A DNA stretch of 64,000 nucleotides from Sphaerolaimus hirsutus (GCA_964036195.1 OZ038450.1:7938701-8002700); one strand, 5' to 3'; counted from the first letter of the stretch, positions 11,301 through 22,592 are shown. A program made the numbers and translations. Notes: a model not told the origin generated them from the letters alone.

Positions 11301-12513
11301 AGACAAATCTTCACGCGCAACGCGCACAATCTCTGCCGCATCTCGCCGCGCAGTCCTACGTGCTGTGCATGTCGGGCCGGTGGACGGTGGGTTACGTGCT
11401 GACGGCGTCGTCGCTGGTGGCGGCCGGCCTGCGCTTCGGCCTGCCCACGGCCATCGATCAGATGAGCAGGGCCGCGTTCGTGTGCGCCGCAGCCGCCATA
11501 CAGACCGGTGCGACCGTTGGGTGGCGTGGTAGTGCACATGGTTGAAGTGTTGGTGAACCCTGTCGCAGGCGCCCTGTCCGTGCAGTGGATGTGGCCGCCG
11601 CGGCCGGACGACCTGCCCGTGGCGTACGTGATCGCGGGCGCCTCTCTCATGGCGGACACCATCGCGCTGGCACTATGCCACTGTAAGCATGATCCTGACT
11701 AGCATTGAAAAATTGGTGATTTGAAGAAATAAAATAAAATATATAATTTCGGAAATCCATGAAAAATATAATATTATTAATTCTTTCTAAAAAATGCAGA
11801 ATCTTAATAAAAAAATGAAATATTCCTTTAATTTTCTCAAAAATAAAATATGATAAAATCTCTGGAAAAACCCAGAGAAAATTAAATTTTTTTAATCCCT
11901 GATATTTTTAAAAACAAATCTCTCGCGATTTTTCAATGCTAATCATGACAAAAAAACCGCAAGAAAAAGGTGTCTCGCAACCGAACTACCCCACGTGCGC
12001 ACAGCGTTCATAATCTCGCACTACTGGGACGTGTGGGAGTACTCGATGGCGGCTATGTACGGCACCTACATGCTCGGCGTTGCCGCGGGCTACGCCACCT
12101 GCGCCATGGGCTGCACGCAGCCGAAGCTGCTCGCGCAGGTTGTTTGGAATTGGTTACATTACCAGATCATGTAAAATGTCAAGTCATGTAAAATGCCGTG
12201 GAAAATGAAAAACTCGATTGCCATTTTACAGGGCATTTTACACGACGTTTGACACATTGTATGATATTTGACATTTTACATGCTCTGGGAGTGCCCCCAA
12301 AGTGGACCAGTAGACGAGATGAGTGCTGCAATGAGCGCTTTGCATCGTGCTCAATTAAGAGTTTACATGCACTGAGAGTTCCCCCCCCCCCCACATGCTC
12401 AGGCGGTGTTCTGCACGGCCAGCCTGATCCCGCTGGCGCTGCTCGAATACCGGCTGCACATCGGCGCCATGGTCAAACCAGTGCGCACAATACGCATCAG
12501 GGGATTCATGTGA
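8320..12513 (+). CDS. UNC93-like multi-pass membrane protein, ten exons
   Basis: Member of the UNC93 branch of the major facilitator superfamily. Exons 8320-8529, 8834-9052, 9431-9757 (3' end inferred from phase), 10216-10429, 10680-10792, 11188-11271, 11354-11507, 11569-11682, 12005-12138, 12403-12513; about 559 residues. Family signs: GPLWCSSTAYI after a hydrophobic stretch (compare APLWSAQCTYL in UNC93A), WPPRPDDLPVAYVIAG followed by MADTIALALCH, and SHYWDVWEYS. About ten hydrophobic segments; Asn-rich N-terminus; N-x-S/T sites in exon 4. UNC93B1 chaperones Toll-like receptors; whether this paralogue does so cannot be told. Intron 1 is an introner, intron 5 holds a tRNA-Val, intron 9 a decayed introner. 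The next gene, TRMT6, converges with a 206-bp gap. Confidence 0.85.
8530..8833 (+). mobile_element. Introner: intron 1 of UNC93-like gene
   Basis: The 304-bp intron starts GTGCCAGTCCCAGACC at the donor (CTG^GT) and ends GGTCTGGGACTGCCCCCAG at the acceptor. The two ends are inverted repeats and the interior is made of TGTAAAATGTC-type words and their complements, so it can fold into a long hairpin. Flanking exons are in frame (VPL^DDR). Confidence 0.92.
9795..10200. repeat. GTATACGTA-rich repeat, UNC93-like intron 3
   Basis: Words such as AAGTATACGTAAACG and CGAGTATACGTATTTA recur on both sides of an AT-rich centre; similar sequence is at 45.36-45.45 kb. Probably another word-armed MITE but the ends are unclear. 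Confidence 0.55.
10885..10957 (+). tRNA. tRNA-Val (anticodon AAC)
   Basis: Complete cloverleaf of 73 nt: acceptor stem GGTTCCA pairs with TGGAGCC plus discriminator A; anticodon stem TCTGT/ACAGA encloses CTAACAC with AAC; T-arm CCCGG-TTCGAGC-CCGGG supplies the B box; the A box lies in TGGTGTAGTGG. No encoded CCA and no intron. It sits in sense orientation inside intron 5 of the UNC93-like gene. Confidence 0.96.
10965..10970 (+). terminator. Pol III terminator of tRNA-Val
   Basis: Run of six T eight bases after the tRNA 3' end, the usual Pol III stop signal. Confidence 0.75.
12164..12299 (+). mobile_element. Decayed introner inside UNC93-like intron 9
   Basis: CCAGATCATGTAAAATGTC on the left and CTCTGGGAGTGCCCCC on the right with the usual inverted interior, sense orientation. 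The splice sites used by this intron (12139 and 12402) lie outside the element, so the copy no longer defines the intron ends. Confidence 0.75.
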
Positions 12514-12719
12514 TACATTCTTTAAAGGTTTTATTTACTATGTAAATACGTTGTGTGTCGAATGTTTACTATGTAAATACGTCGTTTATTCATATTCAGC
12601 AATATCGCATATATAGGTACTTAATTTTTGGGTGATTATGTAAATATCAACCAAGAGCCACGTTGCGCACACCAAAAAACAACAACAAAACAAAACCATG
12701 TAAATAACACAAACAGCCC

Positions 12720-15700
12720 CTACAACAAAATGGCGCTCAACAAATATCCGCCCGACACGCACTGCTGCATCTGCGGATGCGTCCGTTCGTGCAGCACTTG
12801 CAGCCGGCGGCACATGTTCTCCGATAGCCGCACGTCGACAGCCATTTCTGGCTGGCCGCAGCGCAAGTGCCGCTCCAGCGAAAGTAGGGGCTGGGTTGTG
12901 GGCGGAGCGTGAAAAGACTTTACCTACCGGTGGAAGGTGTGAAAAAACCTACCGTATTTCCTCGAAATACCCCCCCCCCTGAAAATGGCCACTGTTAATT
13001 AATCAACTCCCCCTCGTATAACCCCCCTGAAAATTTTCACAATAATTAATAAACCGGGGGGGTTCGAGGAAATACGGTAATCAAATTAGGCACCTGTATG
13101 TAGGTGGAGTAGATCGCGATCGGGGCGGCTGGCTGCAGAAACACCTTCAGTCTGTCTAAAAGCGACACGAGATCGCAGTTGCGGCTAGCCACCACCAGCG
13201 AACGCATTTCGCGCGAGTTGAGTTCTGCAGCCGCGCGAGAAAGCGACTGACGCCGAACCTGCCAAGAGTTTTCCATTTCCGATGGATTTCGTGTAATAAA
13301 ATACCATTTTTACAAATAAAAGTGAACTCAAAAAGACGTCCAAAAACTGATTTTTTGTTTTAAAAATTTCAAATAGCAGTTCGAGTGAAAATAGTTACTG
13401 ATGGTCTGTAAATCTAAAACCAAAAATTTAGAAAAAAGTAAATGGAATTGGCCACAGTCCAAAAATCTTTCAAAATAGTTCAAAGATCGTTCAAAAAATC
13501 AAATGTTCCATAAGAGAAAGTTCACCTCGCGTTTCGCTCGTCTCTCAGCTATCGTCTCACTATCGCCCTCATCTGCCTCGCTGAAAAATTCAGGGGGCGG
13601 CTCCGGCGCATCAGTGCCACCGTCCTTACCGAGCCACGAGACGGGGTACGGCAGCCAGGTTCCCATTACCTGGTACAAAAAGATTATGGAAATGTTATTA
13701 ACTAGGTCTAATCCCAAACAATGTTATGTGTAAAGTTAAGTGTCAAATGTCATGTAGAATGTCATGCAAAGTGTCAATTGTGTTGATAAATGCAAAGTAG
13801 AGTGTCAATTGTCATGACAAATGTCAAGAAAAGTATCAATTGTCATGGCAAATGTCATATAGTGTCAAATGTACCTAATGCAATGTCACATTAATGCAAA
13901 GTGTCAAATATCATGCAGTGTCAATTGTGTATCCAAATCTTATGTTTTTGTATTCAAATCTTATTATTAAACATAATATTTGGATACAAATCGCATAAGA
14001 TCCGGATACAAAACACAAGATTTGAATACACGATTAACATTTGACATTTGACACTGCACATTTGTCACGACAATTGACACTTGACATCGCATTTGTCATG
14101 ACAATTGATACTTTACATCACATTTGTCATGACAATTGACACTTTTCTTGATGCGTCATGACAATTGACACTTTGCTTGATATTTGTCATGGAAATTGAC
14201 ACCTTGCATGACATTTTACAGCTATTTTACATTTTTCATGCCATTTAACACTTTTTTCAACCTTTACCCAGTCTGGGATTACCCCCAGCAGATTTATTAA
14301 CGAGAAGCACAACGCAAAAGGCAAACCGCGTCGCCAAAGCCCATGGCGTGAATGCAGGGCACCGCCTGCGGCTGCACGCCCTCGTGCAGTGCAACGCACA
14401 GGCCGCGGCCGCCCAGCTGCTGGAGCACCGCGGCCGTGGCCAGCCCGAGGCACTGGTCGAACACGAGCACGCGTTGGTGCGCGTGCACGTTGGCGCGCGC
14501 CAGCAGCTCGGCCACGTGGTCCACTCGCAGGTGTCCGATGCGGTCGGCGTCTTTGCGTTGGTAGGATTCCGCTACGCACCTGCGGGGTGGTGCGTGATAA
14601 GATAAATTGTTGTCGATCGGGTGTGGACTAGGGTGTCAAAAAATTTTTAACGGAAAACAAGAAGGATTTTTTTCAAATGGCGGAAAACGGAAACAAGCAA
14701 GGTAATAATTTGCCGTGCGGAAAACGGAAAGTTGACACCCCGTGTGAACAGTAATTGACCCGACACGTATTTCAAACAGCCAGCTGATCCAAATAAAATT
14801 GAAGCGTGGAGTGCATAAACCCCGATAAGATCATATGAATGGGCTGTCTAAAAATTTGTTGGGTAACATAATCTGATTTTGGTGGCAATAATAGAGGGCT
14901 TCCAACTGCATATTCATTATAAATTTCATTATCGCCTTCGCACACCTAACCTCAAAGTCGGTCTTGATAGCGTAATCGTTTGCGCATGTTTAGCACTCTT
15001 CTTTCTGATATACTTGTCCTGGGAATGGCCGGAGCGTTCGCCGAAAGCAGCGTTGCCCTTGACCAACTGCTGCACTATCGATTCGGTTGAATGCTCGCCA
15101 GATTCTTTCATCTCCTAAAATGGACAAGAAACTAAACTGAATCGATCAAAAATTTACACACAATGTCACTGACCTTCAATTTGGCTTCATCGATAGTCTG
15201 TCTAGAATTTTCCAAAGCAAAACCATTCTGGTTACTACCAGAGGCAGTCGCACAATCTGCATCCATGGCGGCACTTTGCGCTGCATCATGTTCAGTCGAT
15301 TCATCATCCACCGTTTCAGCGTGCACGAAAAGGACGTCTTCACGGGGAAACATCGAAAACTTCAAGCAGTAAAATGGGCCTAAACCCAGTGCTCATGTGG
15401 CGCTACCTGGTGCTCATGTAGCGCTACCTGGTGCTACCTGGTGCTCATGTAGCGCTATCCGGTGCTCATGTAGCGTTACTCAGTGCCCAGGGACATGGCC
15501 AGTTTTGAGCGGGGGGGGGGGGGTTGTAGGTGCCACGCCATGGGGTGATTGACATTGACGGCAATGTTTAAGAACGTTTATATACCTAATGTGTGATAAT
15601 GGACATGAAATTTATTTGTAGTAGGGGTACTTACACTACTGTCTACTGAAACGTAGATACAACAAGAGAGAGGTGTGGAAATGAAAGCACCGGTTTTACA

Positions 15701-16101
15701 AGAGCACCAACACAGTGCCGCCAATAACGCGGTCAACAATGCACCCACCGCCGACACATTTGAACGTGGTGCCATAGGGCTGACCAAACGCGCCATCGGG
15801 CTTGAACTGGAGCTTCTCGATGTTCACCCTCTCGCCGCTGGCGAGCCGACTGACGCGCACATGCGACCCGCCCACTTTCTGTATGACCGCGTAGCTGCCC
15901 GGCTGCATCAAGTTGCTGCTGCCCGCTGCGGGCGCCCTGGTGCCAGTCCCAGACCGTGTAAAATGCCCATGTCAAATTTCATATGCCCTTTCAACTGGGT
16001 TGCCATTTTGCAGGGCATTTTACGCGACTTTTGACACTTGACATGACATTTTACAGGGTCTGAGACTGGCACCTGGCGTAGTCAGCCTCAGTTCCGGACA
16101 T
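12720..16101 (-). CDS. TRMT6: TRMT6, non-catalytic subunit of tRNA m1A58 methyltransferase
   Basis: Partner of TRMT61A; together they methylate A58 of tRNA. Exons (coding order) 16101-16073, 15936-15749, 15379-15174, 15114-14951, 14579-14327 (3' end least sure), 13669-13526, 13258-13094, 12890-12720 join in phase to 439 residues (human 497). Conserved blocks: PGSYAVIQ, FGQPYGTTF, ESIVQQLVKGNAAF followed by SQDKYIRKK, LLARANVHAHQRVLVFD, SLVVASRNCDLVSLLD, and DVRLSENMCRRLQVL with a terminal SGGYLLSA. Intron 1, only ten codons into the gene, is a 136-bp introner. Intron 2 has a minisatellite, intron 5 an introner relative, intron 7 a small MITE. Confidence 0.9.
12950..13079. mobile_element. TACCGTA MITE, short (TRMT6 intron 7)
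   Basis: TACCGTATTTCCTCGAA at the left and its complement at the right, C-rich and G-rich inner arms; TA at both outer edges, as in TA-target elements. Confidence 0.8.
13705..14287 (-). mobile_element. Long introner relative in TRMT6 intron 5
   Basis: About 580 bp. Ends resemble the introner (TCTGGGATTACCCCC on the right of the plus strand, GGTCTAATCCC on the left). The interior is many copies of TGTCAATTGTCATGACA-like words plus a central palindrome of TATCCAAATCTTATG units. The orientation and ends do not match the splice sites, so it is an ordinary insertion within an intron. Confidence 0.6.
14628..14744. mobile_element. GGAAAAC-word element with TAGGGTGTCAA ends
   Basis: Begins TAGGGTGTCAA and ends TTGACACCCC; interior of CGGAAAACGGAAA words; flanks GTGTGGAC and GTGTGAAC agree at 7 of 8 positions. 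Confidence 0.65.
15391..15482. repeat. Minisatellite in TRMT6 intron 2
   Basis: About four imperfect tandem copies of a 21-base unit, GGTGCTCATGTAGCGCTACCT. Confidence 0.85.
15937..16072 (-). mobile_element. Introner: intron 1 of TRMT6
   Basis: The 136-bp intron has donor CAG^GTGCCAGTCTCAGACC and acceptor GGGACTGGCACCAG^G. Both ends are of the GGTGCC type, so the element is symmetric. It interrupts codon 10, between ADYA and APAA. Confidence 0.92.
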
Positions 16102-16535
16102 TCTTTGTCAGGGTTCACGCAGCTGTTATATGGATGAATCGATACGCTTTTTTTACTTGTTTAGTCACTTATAGTGGTATTCTCGTTTGGATGTGAAATT
16201 TTTAACACAAGAATTTGTCAGAATTTTAACACAAGAGTCAGTTGATTTTTGAAAACAGGACGGTTTATTATTTTCGGCGCTATGAAACATAAATACAATA
16301 TTGCCAGTGAGCAAATGCAAAACCACACAAAACAAAAAAAAATGCAGTTTAGCTGTAGTATTTACAGACAGCGGAATGCCGCGTCAATATTGAAAATAAA
16401 ATGAAGAAGATAAATTCAAGTAGGTAAGTGAAATCAGTAAAAAATCACATTGACCAGTATGCACAGTGAGAATCCTCAAGCAATTTCTGCGGGGAGTTGT
16501 CGATTGTGCTGAATGTCAGAAAATGGCTCAAAAAG
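16102..16535. other. Spacer between TRMT6 and the Tudor gene
   Basis: About 430 bp upstream of the TRMT6 start. AT-rich, no gene or clear repeat seen. Confidence 0.5.
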
Positions 16536-19500
16536 TCATTCACGAACAGAACTGACTTTACAAACAAACTCCCTTTTCAAGCCAACGACACCGTTAAATG
16601 CGAGAATATCCTTCAGACAGATAGTACCTGAAACCATTCGCGCGGTTTGCAGGCACATAGATTTGTCCATTAAATCAGCCATATTGTACACCAGAATTTT
16701 GCGGTTATAGTAGCTGTTAGCCATAACTACACTATCCTGAGTTGTTATACGAACCAATATTTGTTGTGTTGAAGATTGTGTTGAAGGAATAGTTCACGTA
16801 AAAATGTACAATAAGTACAACTACCTTATTTGCTTGAATAATCCGCCAGGGAAATAATTATTTCGACAGACTTTTTTGAGGGGAACTACGCAAGGGGAGG
16901 GATTATTTTTTTAGTCAAAATTTTCAACCATGGTTCTATCCACGAATTCCACGCAATATGCTTTATTAACACAATATCATGCTATTTTTGTTCAACTTGG
17001 TCACAACAAATTGATCATATGTATGCCTTAATGAGGGAATTATTCAAGGGTGTGATTCATTGTTCCTCACTCATCTTACAGAGGGGGGAATTATTCAAGC
17101 AAATACGGTATTCAAAAGTACAAACAATAGTAGCACTCAGGCTTGTGTCAAATCTGAGCATTTCATTAAAAGCATTCAGACTAGATTTCGACCAGCCGTG
17201 CCCATCCGCAGGTCTGAGCGGCAAAGAACAACGCACGGCCATGCACGGCACCGCAGCAAACCTGCGAACAGCAATGCACCAAAACAGTCATTTGCAACTT
17301 GCTGCAACAGATGAAAAACGATTCATCCACGCACCTAATGGCCAGATCCAGCAAGCTACTGTAGGACATGACCAGCGTGCCGCCGGTGTCCACGAACTGC
17401 ACCATGCAGCCGTAGTTGGCTTGCAGCCGCTCCACGAAAGCCGGCTGCGGCGCTGTAAAATGAACGGTAAAAAGTGACCATTGGGCAGTGCACACGTGTA
17501 AACTAGGCAGCACTGAGCTAACCTCCTAGGTTGACATGCTGCACGTCGTCATAATCATCGACGGCTATCCAGAGGATGCGCACGCGGTGCCAGTTGCCCA
17601 GGCCGACACGCCGCCGCCACACCACGCCTGCCGCGTAACATTTTACAGATGGTACTTTGACCCATAGGCATGTTTGGGAGGTTTTGAAAAAAAAGTTGGT
17701 TTTTGAAACGTTGGAAGTCGTTAATAAACGTTTCTTCCATCCCTAGAAACGGGTTTTGCAGATGTAAATCGAGTTTTTTATTACGCATCCCGTGCATTCG
17801 AGAAAGAAACGTTAACTAGATAATGATTTCGTCCCGCACAGTGGAAATACGTTCGCCCGAAGTTTCACTGTCAAGGAGCAATAACCCCGAATAATTCCAA
17901 AAAATTACCAAAAACATCAGCTCCTTCCTGAACCAATTGTATGCAGCCTCTCGGCAGGGGTTTCCTGCAAGACAGCCTGCTATAAAAGTGGTCCAAATCG
18001 CGCTGCAGCTGCATCAACTGTTCGCTGAAGTTTTCGTTTCCCTCGGTTTCCGGTGGGTATGGCAGGGCGTAGAAATCGTCGGGTCTCGGCGGCCCACCCA
18101 GTGAACCGGTGGCAAGTGGCTGTAATCGTCATATGGCGGGAATTCGATTTACCAGTTTTGAACAGTGGACTATGTATACTCAGCGGACCGCAAAGTATGG
18201 ACATAATCATACCATGATTTTATGAATAGGATGTTGTGATAAATTTCGTTAGAATTATTCCATAGTAAAAACGAAATAATACGATGAAAATACTGTATAA
18301 TTTTTGGTTCATTTTTCAGATGGGTTATAGTCAGGGATAGGGTTGGAAAAAAATCGATTTTTTTTAACGACCCCGATTTTTTTTAAAAAAAATCGATTTT
18401 TTTAAATAAAAATCGCTGGGGTCAAAATTAGCCCCATTTCTGCCTAAAATCGCCTCTGGGGGTAATAAAAGCCATATAAATAGGTAAGGAGTGCACACTT
18501 ATGTTTTCTGTGCTAATATAAGTATTGTAGAGCTTCGGAAAAGCGTGAAAGTCAGTTATTTTTAAGTGTAAAAGTGATTAAATTGGTATATTTGTGACGT
18601 GAATCACATTTCATCAACAATTTGCAATTTTGTTTGCAGAAATAGCATGTTCTTGCTCAGAACAATATATAAATGATATTGGAAGTTGACGCGGATGCAT
18701 TTGCATAAATTTTTGATGTGACAACACAAAGCATAACTATGAATACTTCCTAAAATGATTCACAGCCTACCTTACACGCTTAAAAGCACACATAATGGGT
18801 ACTACACACCCAAAATTGGTTGTAAAAGCCATGAAAAAAAGCAACTGATGGATTGTATGCATGAAAGTGCGCGCTTGCGCGCAAAATTTTTGCATTTTAC
18901 CTAGTGCTTTAGTACAAAAATTTTTTGCCAGCGATTTTTTTTAAAAAAAATCGGTACGGGTGCTGCGATTTTTTTTAAAAAAAATCGCTTAAAAAAAATC
19001 GCTTGCCAACCCTAGTCAGGGACGTATCCAGGATTTTGGAGCGGGGGGCTGCTTGTTTACGGAGCCCCGCGAACGGAGGGGGGCTCAGCCCCCCCCCCCC
19101 AAAACTGTCCCTACATGGTGGCGGAATAGCGTCATGGCGCCGGCGCCATTCGTAGGCGCCACGCCATGGCGCCATTGGCGTTGGCGCTGGCGCCAAAAAT
19201 CGCTAATTTGTATGTAAATATACATAAAAATAGGGCTATGAACACGCCATGTAGTGTAATTTATAGTGAATTGAGTATACGATGAACCATTTTCTGATAA
19301 TAAAGCTGTGTGATCGAGAAATGCGCGCTCGCGCGCAAAATTTTTTTCATAACACCTTCAAAAGTCGTACCAAAAGTCGCATTTTCACCGACCTTTGAGG
19401 TCTCACCCGGGAAGGGGGTGGGGCTGCAGCCCCCTCCCCGCCCCCCCCTGGATACGTCCTTGGTTATAGTAGGTTTCCATGCTATGTGTGATGTCCGCCG

Positions 19501-21356
19501 AGTGTACCAAAATTTATCGTTTACTTAGATTTTGTAGAAAATTTCCCAGCTTACCTTCAAAAGTACTTTGCCACTGCCATGCTGCTTTAAATGCGGACTA
19601 GCTGGAGGCACCACTCTGGCGCTAATGGTGTCGCAAAATTCGCTGCTTAGAACGTGGTCATTATGCCCTTCGCTGTATTTAACATGGTTTTTGATTTCTT
19701 ATGATTCCACGAAAGTAAGGCATACCTTGCCGCGTTTCCATTAGTGACCACATCCAATGCGGATGGCAGTCCACAATCGTCCAAGTGCATTGATGAAGGG
19801 GTATCCTGAAGCGAAAAATCTAGTAAAATATTATCAGTTTACGAACTATCGGCATGTTTGCACGCACATTAAAACCTGGTAGTGCCTCAGACACGCCAGT
19901 CGTTTCTTTCCGCGCAAACAAACCACCGTGGCAAAGTGTCAAATATGTCGCAAAATCCCTCCACACTTCGCCGTCTCGATGAAATTCCAAACGAACCTGA
20001 AAATCAACCAGTTATCAATTTAAAGCCCGGCTAAACAGACAATTAAGCACCATCCCAATTTATCACCAGAACTTTTCTGCCATCAAATATTTCACCGTCT
20101 GCTCTCAGCGACTCAACATTTTCAACACGCCATCGCAAATCCGGTTGGCCCAGTAATTCTCTAAATTTATCGCAAGCGTTCTGGCTCCAAGAAACACCAC
20201 TCGCGTCGGTAACCTGGTGAAATGAAGCGAAACATATGAAAAACGTTTTAATATAAAATGTCCACACCTGAAAACACTAACAGACCCCGCTCAACGAAAC
20301 CGACATGGACTGCGCCGGATAACAGCGCACCAAATCGGACATAGGCCTGGGGGGCAGTCTCAGACCCTGCAAAATGTCAAACGTAATGCACAGTGTCAAA
20401 AGTCGTGTAAAATGCCCTGCAAAATTGCAAACGCTGCAGGGCATTTGTCACTTTGCATGTCATTTGAACTTTTTACAGGGTCTGGGACTGGCACCTGAGT
20501 GCGGCCACTGGAACCCACTTTGCACAGCTCCAGCCGATGTCCACATAGCGCACCAAGGCCACAGCTTCCCCTTTTGGAGATGTGTCAGTTTTATCTACCA
20601 CACTTCGCTGCCAACTGTGATGACCATTAGCGAGCTGCACAAAGCCCACATCCCTCGCAGTTACTTGGAACGGGGCAATCGCGGTGCGCTCAGACCACCA
20701 GTCATCCGAGCACCTGTAAGCGCCAAAGCAAGTGGACAATCAGTGCCATTTTTGTGGTTCAAACGGGATTGAATTTCTTGGATCGGTATTTTTTCAGAGT
20801 TTTCGGGATCGGTATTTTTTTAAGATTTCGGCTCGGGATTTCGGACATTGTTCTGATGTTAAACGCTTTTCTCTGATTTGCAACAAAAATGGTCTAAAGT
20901 ACACCTGGATGCCATAAGAGTGGCATAAATTGAACACTGGAGGTTTCTGTTCACATTTCTAAGAGCAAAAAGCTATTTTCAACTTTTTTAAATCATTTCC
21001 ACCAATTCTTCCGGGATCGGGGCTTGAAAATTTTCGGGACCGGGATTGGAATTCGTCTTTTGACATTTCAGGATCGGGATGCCAAATCCCAAAATTTCCC
21101 GAATTCAGAATCGGGATCCCATTCGAACCACAACCCTATCAAGCAAGCACTCAAGCACCCAGTCGCACCTCGCCGCATCCGCACTCGAACGTGCAATGTC
21201 CGCATCCACACTGTCCTGCACCAACTGGGCGCAATGGTTGTGCAGCCTGAGTGAAAAGTCGTGCGGCGATACGGCGAACGTGGCGCTGCAGGGCGCCAGC
21301 GACAGGCGGCCGCAAAGGCGCAGCGGTTCTAGATTACGCCGCCGCAGCTTGGACGG
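16536..21356 (-). CDS. Multi-Tudor-domain protein (TDRD-like)
   Basis: Extended Tudor domains of this type bind methyl-arginine Piwi proteins in germline granules. Exons in coding order: 21356-21169, 20713-20495, 20346-20286, 20213-20067, about 19996-19876, about 19808-19723, about 19690-19555, 18119-17909, 17627-17523, 17452-17335 and a doubtful last exon 16736-16536. Tudor signatures: GHHSWQRSVVDKTD then ALVRYVDIG then LVRCYPAQSMSVSLSG; and DLDHFYSRL then GNWHRVRILWI then GCMVQFVDTGG. Phases agree for the first five and for exons 8-10; exons 6, 7 and the last do not fit and need RNA evidence. The 5' start was not found. The intron between 20495 and 20346 is an introner. No specific orthologue is claimed. 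Confidence 0.72.
16822..17110. mobile_element. TACCGTA MITE (Tudor gene region)
   Basis: Left end CTTATTTGCTTGAATAATCC, right end ATTATTCAAGCAAATACGG; inner C-rich/G-rich arms. Confidence 0.7.
18331..19462. mobile_element. Family B MITE split by an inserted word-armed MITE
   Basis: GTTATAGT occurs just before 18331 and just after 19462 as an 8-bp duplication of the outer element. Its left end CAGGGA is interrupted at 18337 and resumes at 19014 after a copied GTCAGGGA. Holds GCGCGCTCGCGCGC at 19323-19336. Confidence 0.82.
18339..19013 (+). mobile_element. hAT-like MITE, ATCGAT-armed, copy 2
   Basis: TAGGGTTGG...CCAACCCTA ends with 8-bp duplication GTCAGGGA on both sides. Arms are A/T runs joined by ATCGAT or GCGATT words; the body is related to copy 1. 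Confidence 0.85.
20347..20494 (-). mobile_element. Introner: intron 2 of the Tudor gene
   Basis: The 148-bp intron has donor CAG^GTGCCAGTCCCAGACC and acceptor GAGACTGCCCCCCAG^G, with an inverted hairpin interior. Splicing joins two Tudor-domain blocks in frame (ALR and PMSDLV). Confidence 0.9.
20756..21137 (+). mobile_element. GGGATC-armed element, copy 2 (Tudor intron 1)
   Basis: GGTTCAAACGGGATT left, GGGATCCCATTCGAACC right; the middle (GGATGCCATAAGAGTGGCAT) is homologous to the copy in Rheb intron 3. Confidence 0.75.
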
Positions 21357-21499
21357 CTGCAGGAGTGCATGATGCTATGAAAATATTCACCAAACTTGAA
21401 GATACGAAAAACTGTAGTGGCAGTGAGAAGACACAGCGCACACCGGTCGCCATTCAGGTGGCAAGCAATGCAGTTCACAACGGGCAGAATAGAATAATC

Positions 21500-21600
21500 C
21501 AGGGGCTTAATACAGGGGGGGGGCGTTCCAGAATCAATCACAGACGTCACTCAGCTATCTAACCAGAGGCAAAACTTTTGGCTACTGAACCCCCATCCCC
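21500..21600. mobile_element. Internally deleted CAGGGG element
   Basis: CAGGGGCTT...CCATCCCCTG with CAGCTATCTAACCAGAGGC inside, a short derivative of the CTATCTATCC-bearing family. Confidence 0.55.
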
Positions 21601-21620
21601 TGTCGTCACAGCTTCGATCC

Positions 21621-21807
21621 GGTGCCAGTTCCAGACCCTGTAAAATGTCATGGAAAGTTTGAAATGTCATGCAAAGTGTGAATTAAAAGATAAGATTTTA
21701 TTGCTGAACTCCGCATCACAATAACACTTGGCACGACAAATTTGCATCACATTTCACATGATATTTGACACTCAACTTTACACTTTACAGGGCTCCAAAC
21801 TTGCACC
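21621..21807. mobile_element. Introner-type element upstream of the Tudor exons
   Basis: Plus strand begins GGTGCCAGTTCCAGACCC and ends GGGCTCCAAACTTGCACC; interior as in the introners. No exon is secure on both sides, so it may be an unrecognised 5' intron or an intergenic insertion. Confidence 0.65.
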
Positions 21808-21986
21808 AGAAACGATTCTACAGAGAACCAACCGCGCGGCCCGCATCAGCGATATGCCGCCGCCTCATGTTTGTAAACGTGAATAAAACGATACTGCGAG
21901 GGGTCGATCCAAGGTGATGTCTATTGTCTAAGACGATCTAAGTTTTTTGATGCCATGAGCTTTCTGTCAGTATCACAGTCGTGATT

Positions 21987-22592
21987 AGGGTTGGCCGATG
22001 TTTTTTTTTAAACGTTTTTTTTTTTTTTAAACATGACGTCCGAAATGTTAAACATCGGCCGAAATTTTTAGTACTAAGCACTAGGTATTTTGCAAAATTT
22101 TTGCGCGCAAGCGGGCAATTTCACACACAAATTGACATTGGTGGTTGTTTTCATTGGTTTTGTTGCATTTTTAGTATCAAAACATCCATTTCTATGTGCT
22201 ACCATGGGTGAATAAGCCGACATATGTTGCTGTAATATATAATATTGAGGTAATGTGCTTCCATGTACCTCCACAGTGTGTTACTTCACTCCCAAAGTAA
22301 CAACCTCCTTTTATAGCCTTGTTTGATCACCATTCCGTGCCAAACTTTACCTGAAGTCACGAACATTTGACTATAAGGCGATATACGAACGATATGTCGA
22401 CGAAAAATGGATTTTTTTGACACAAATCACCACTTATAATGCTATCCCATGGCTCCACAGCCATTATATGGTCATATTTAACATCACAGAGTATTGCCAG
22501 TGTCTGATATACCTATATATGTTGACACTAGGTCATATCTGGGAGCTTTTAAAAAAACATCGAGTTAAAAAAAACGTTTTTTTTCCAACCCT
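21987..22592 (-). mobile_element. hAT-like MITE, ACGT-armed, copy 4
   Basis: Inverted relative to copy 1 and almost identical to it through the body; exact duplication GTCGTGAT on both sides. Confidence 0.85.

Noticed and set aside
15391..15482. Considered as a CRISPR-like array
   Set aside because: Direct tandem 21-base units without spacers, inside an intron of an animal gene: a minisatellite.
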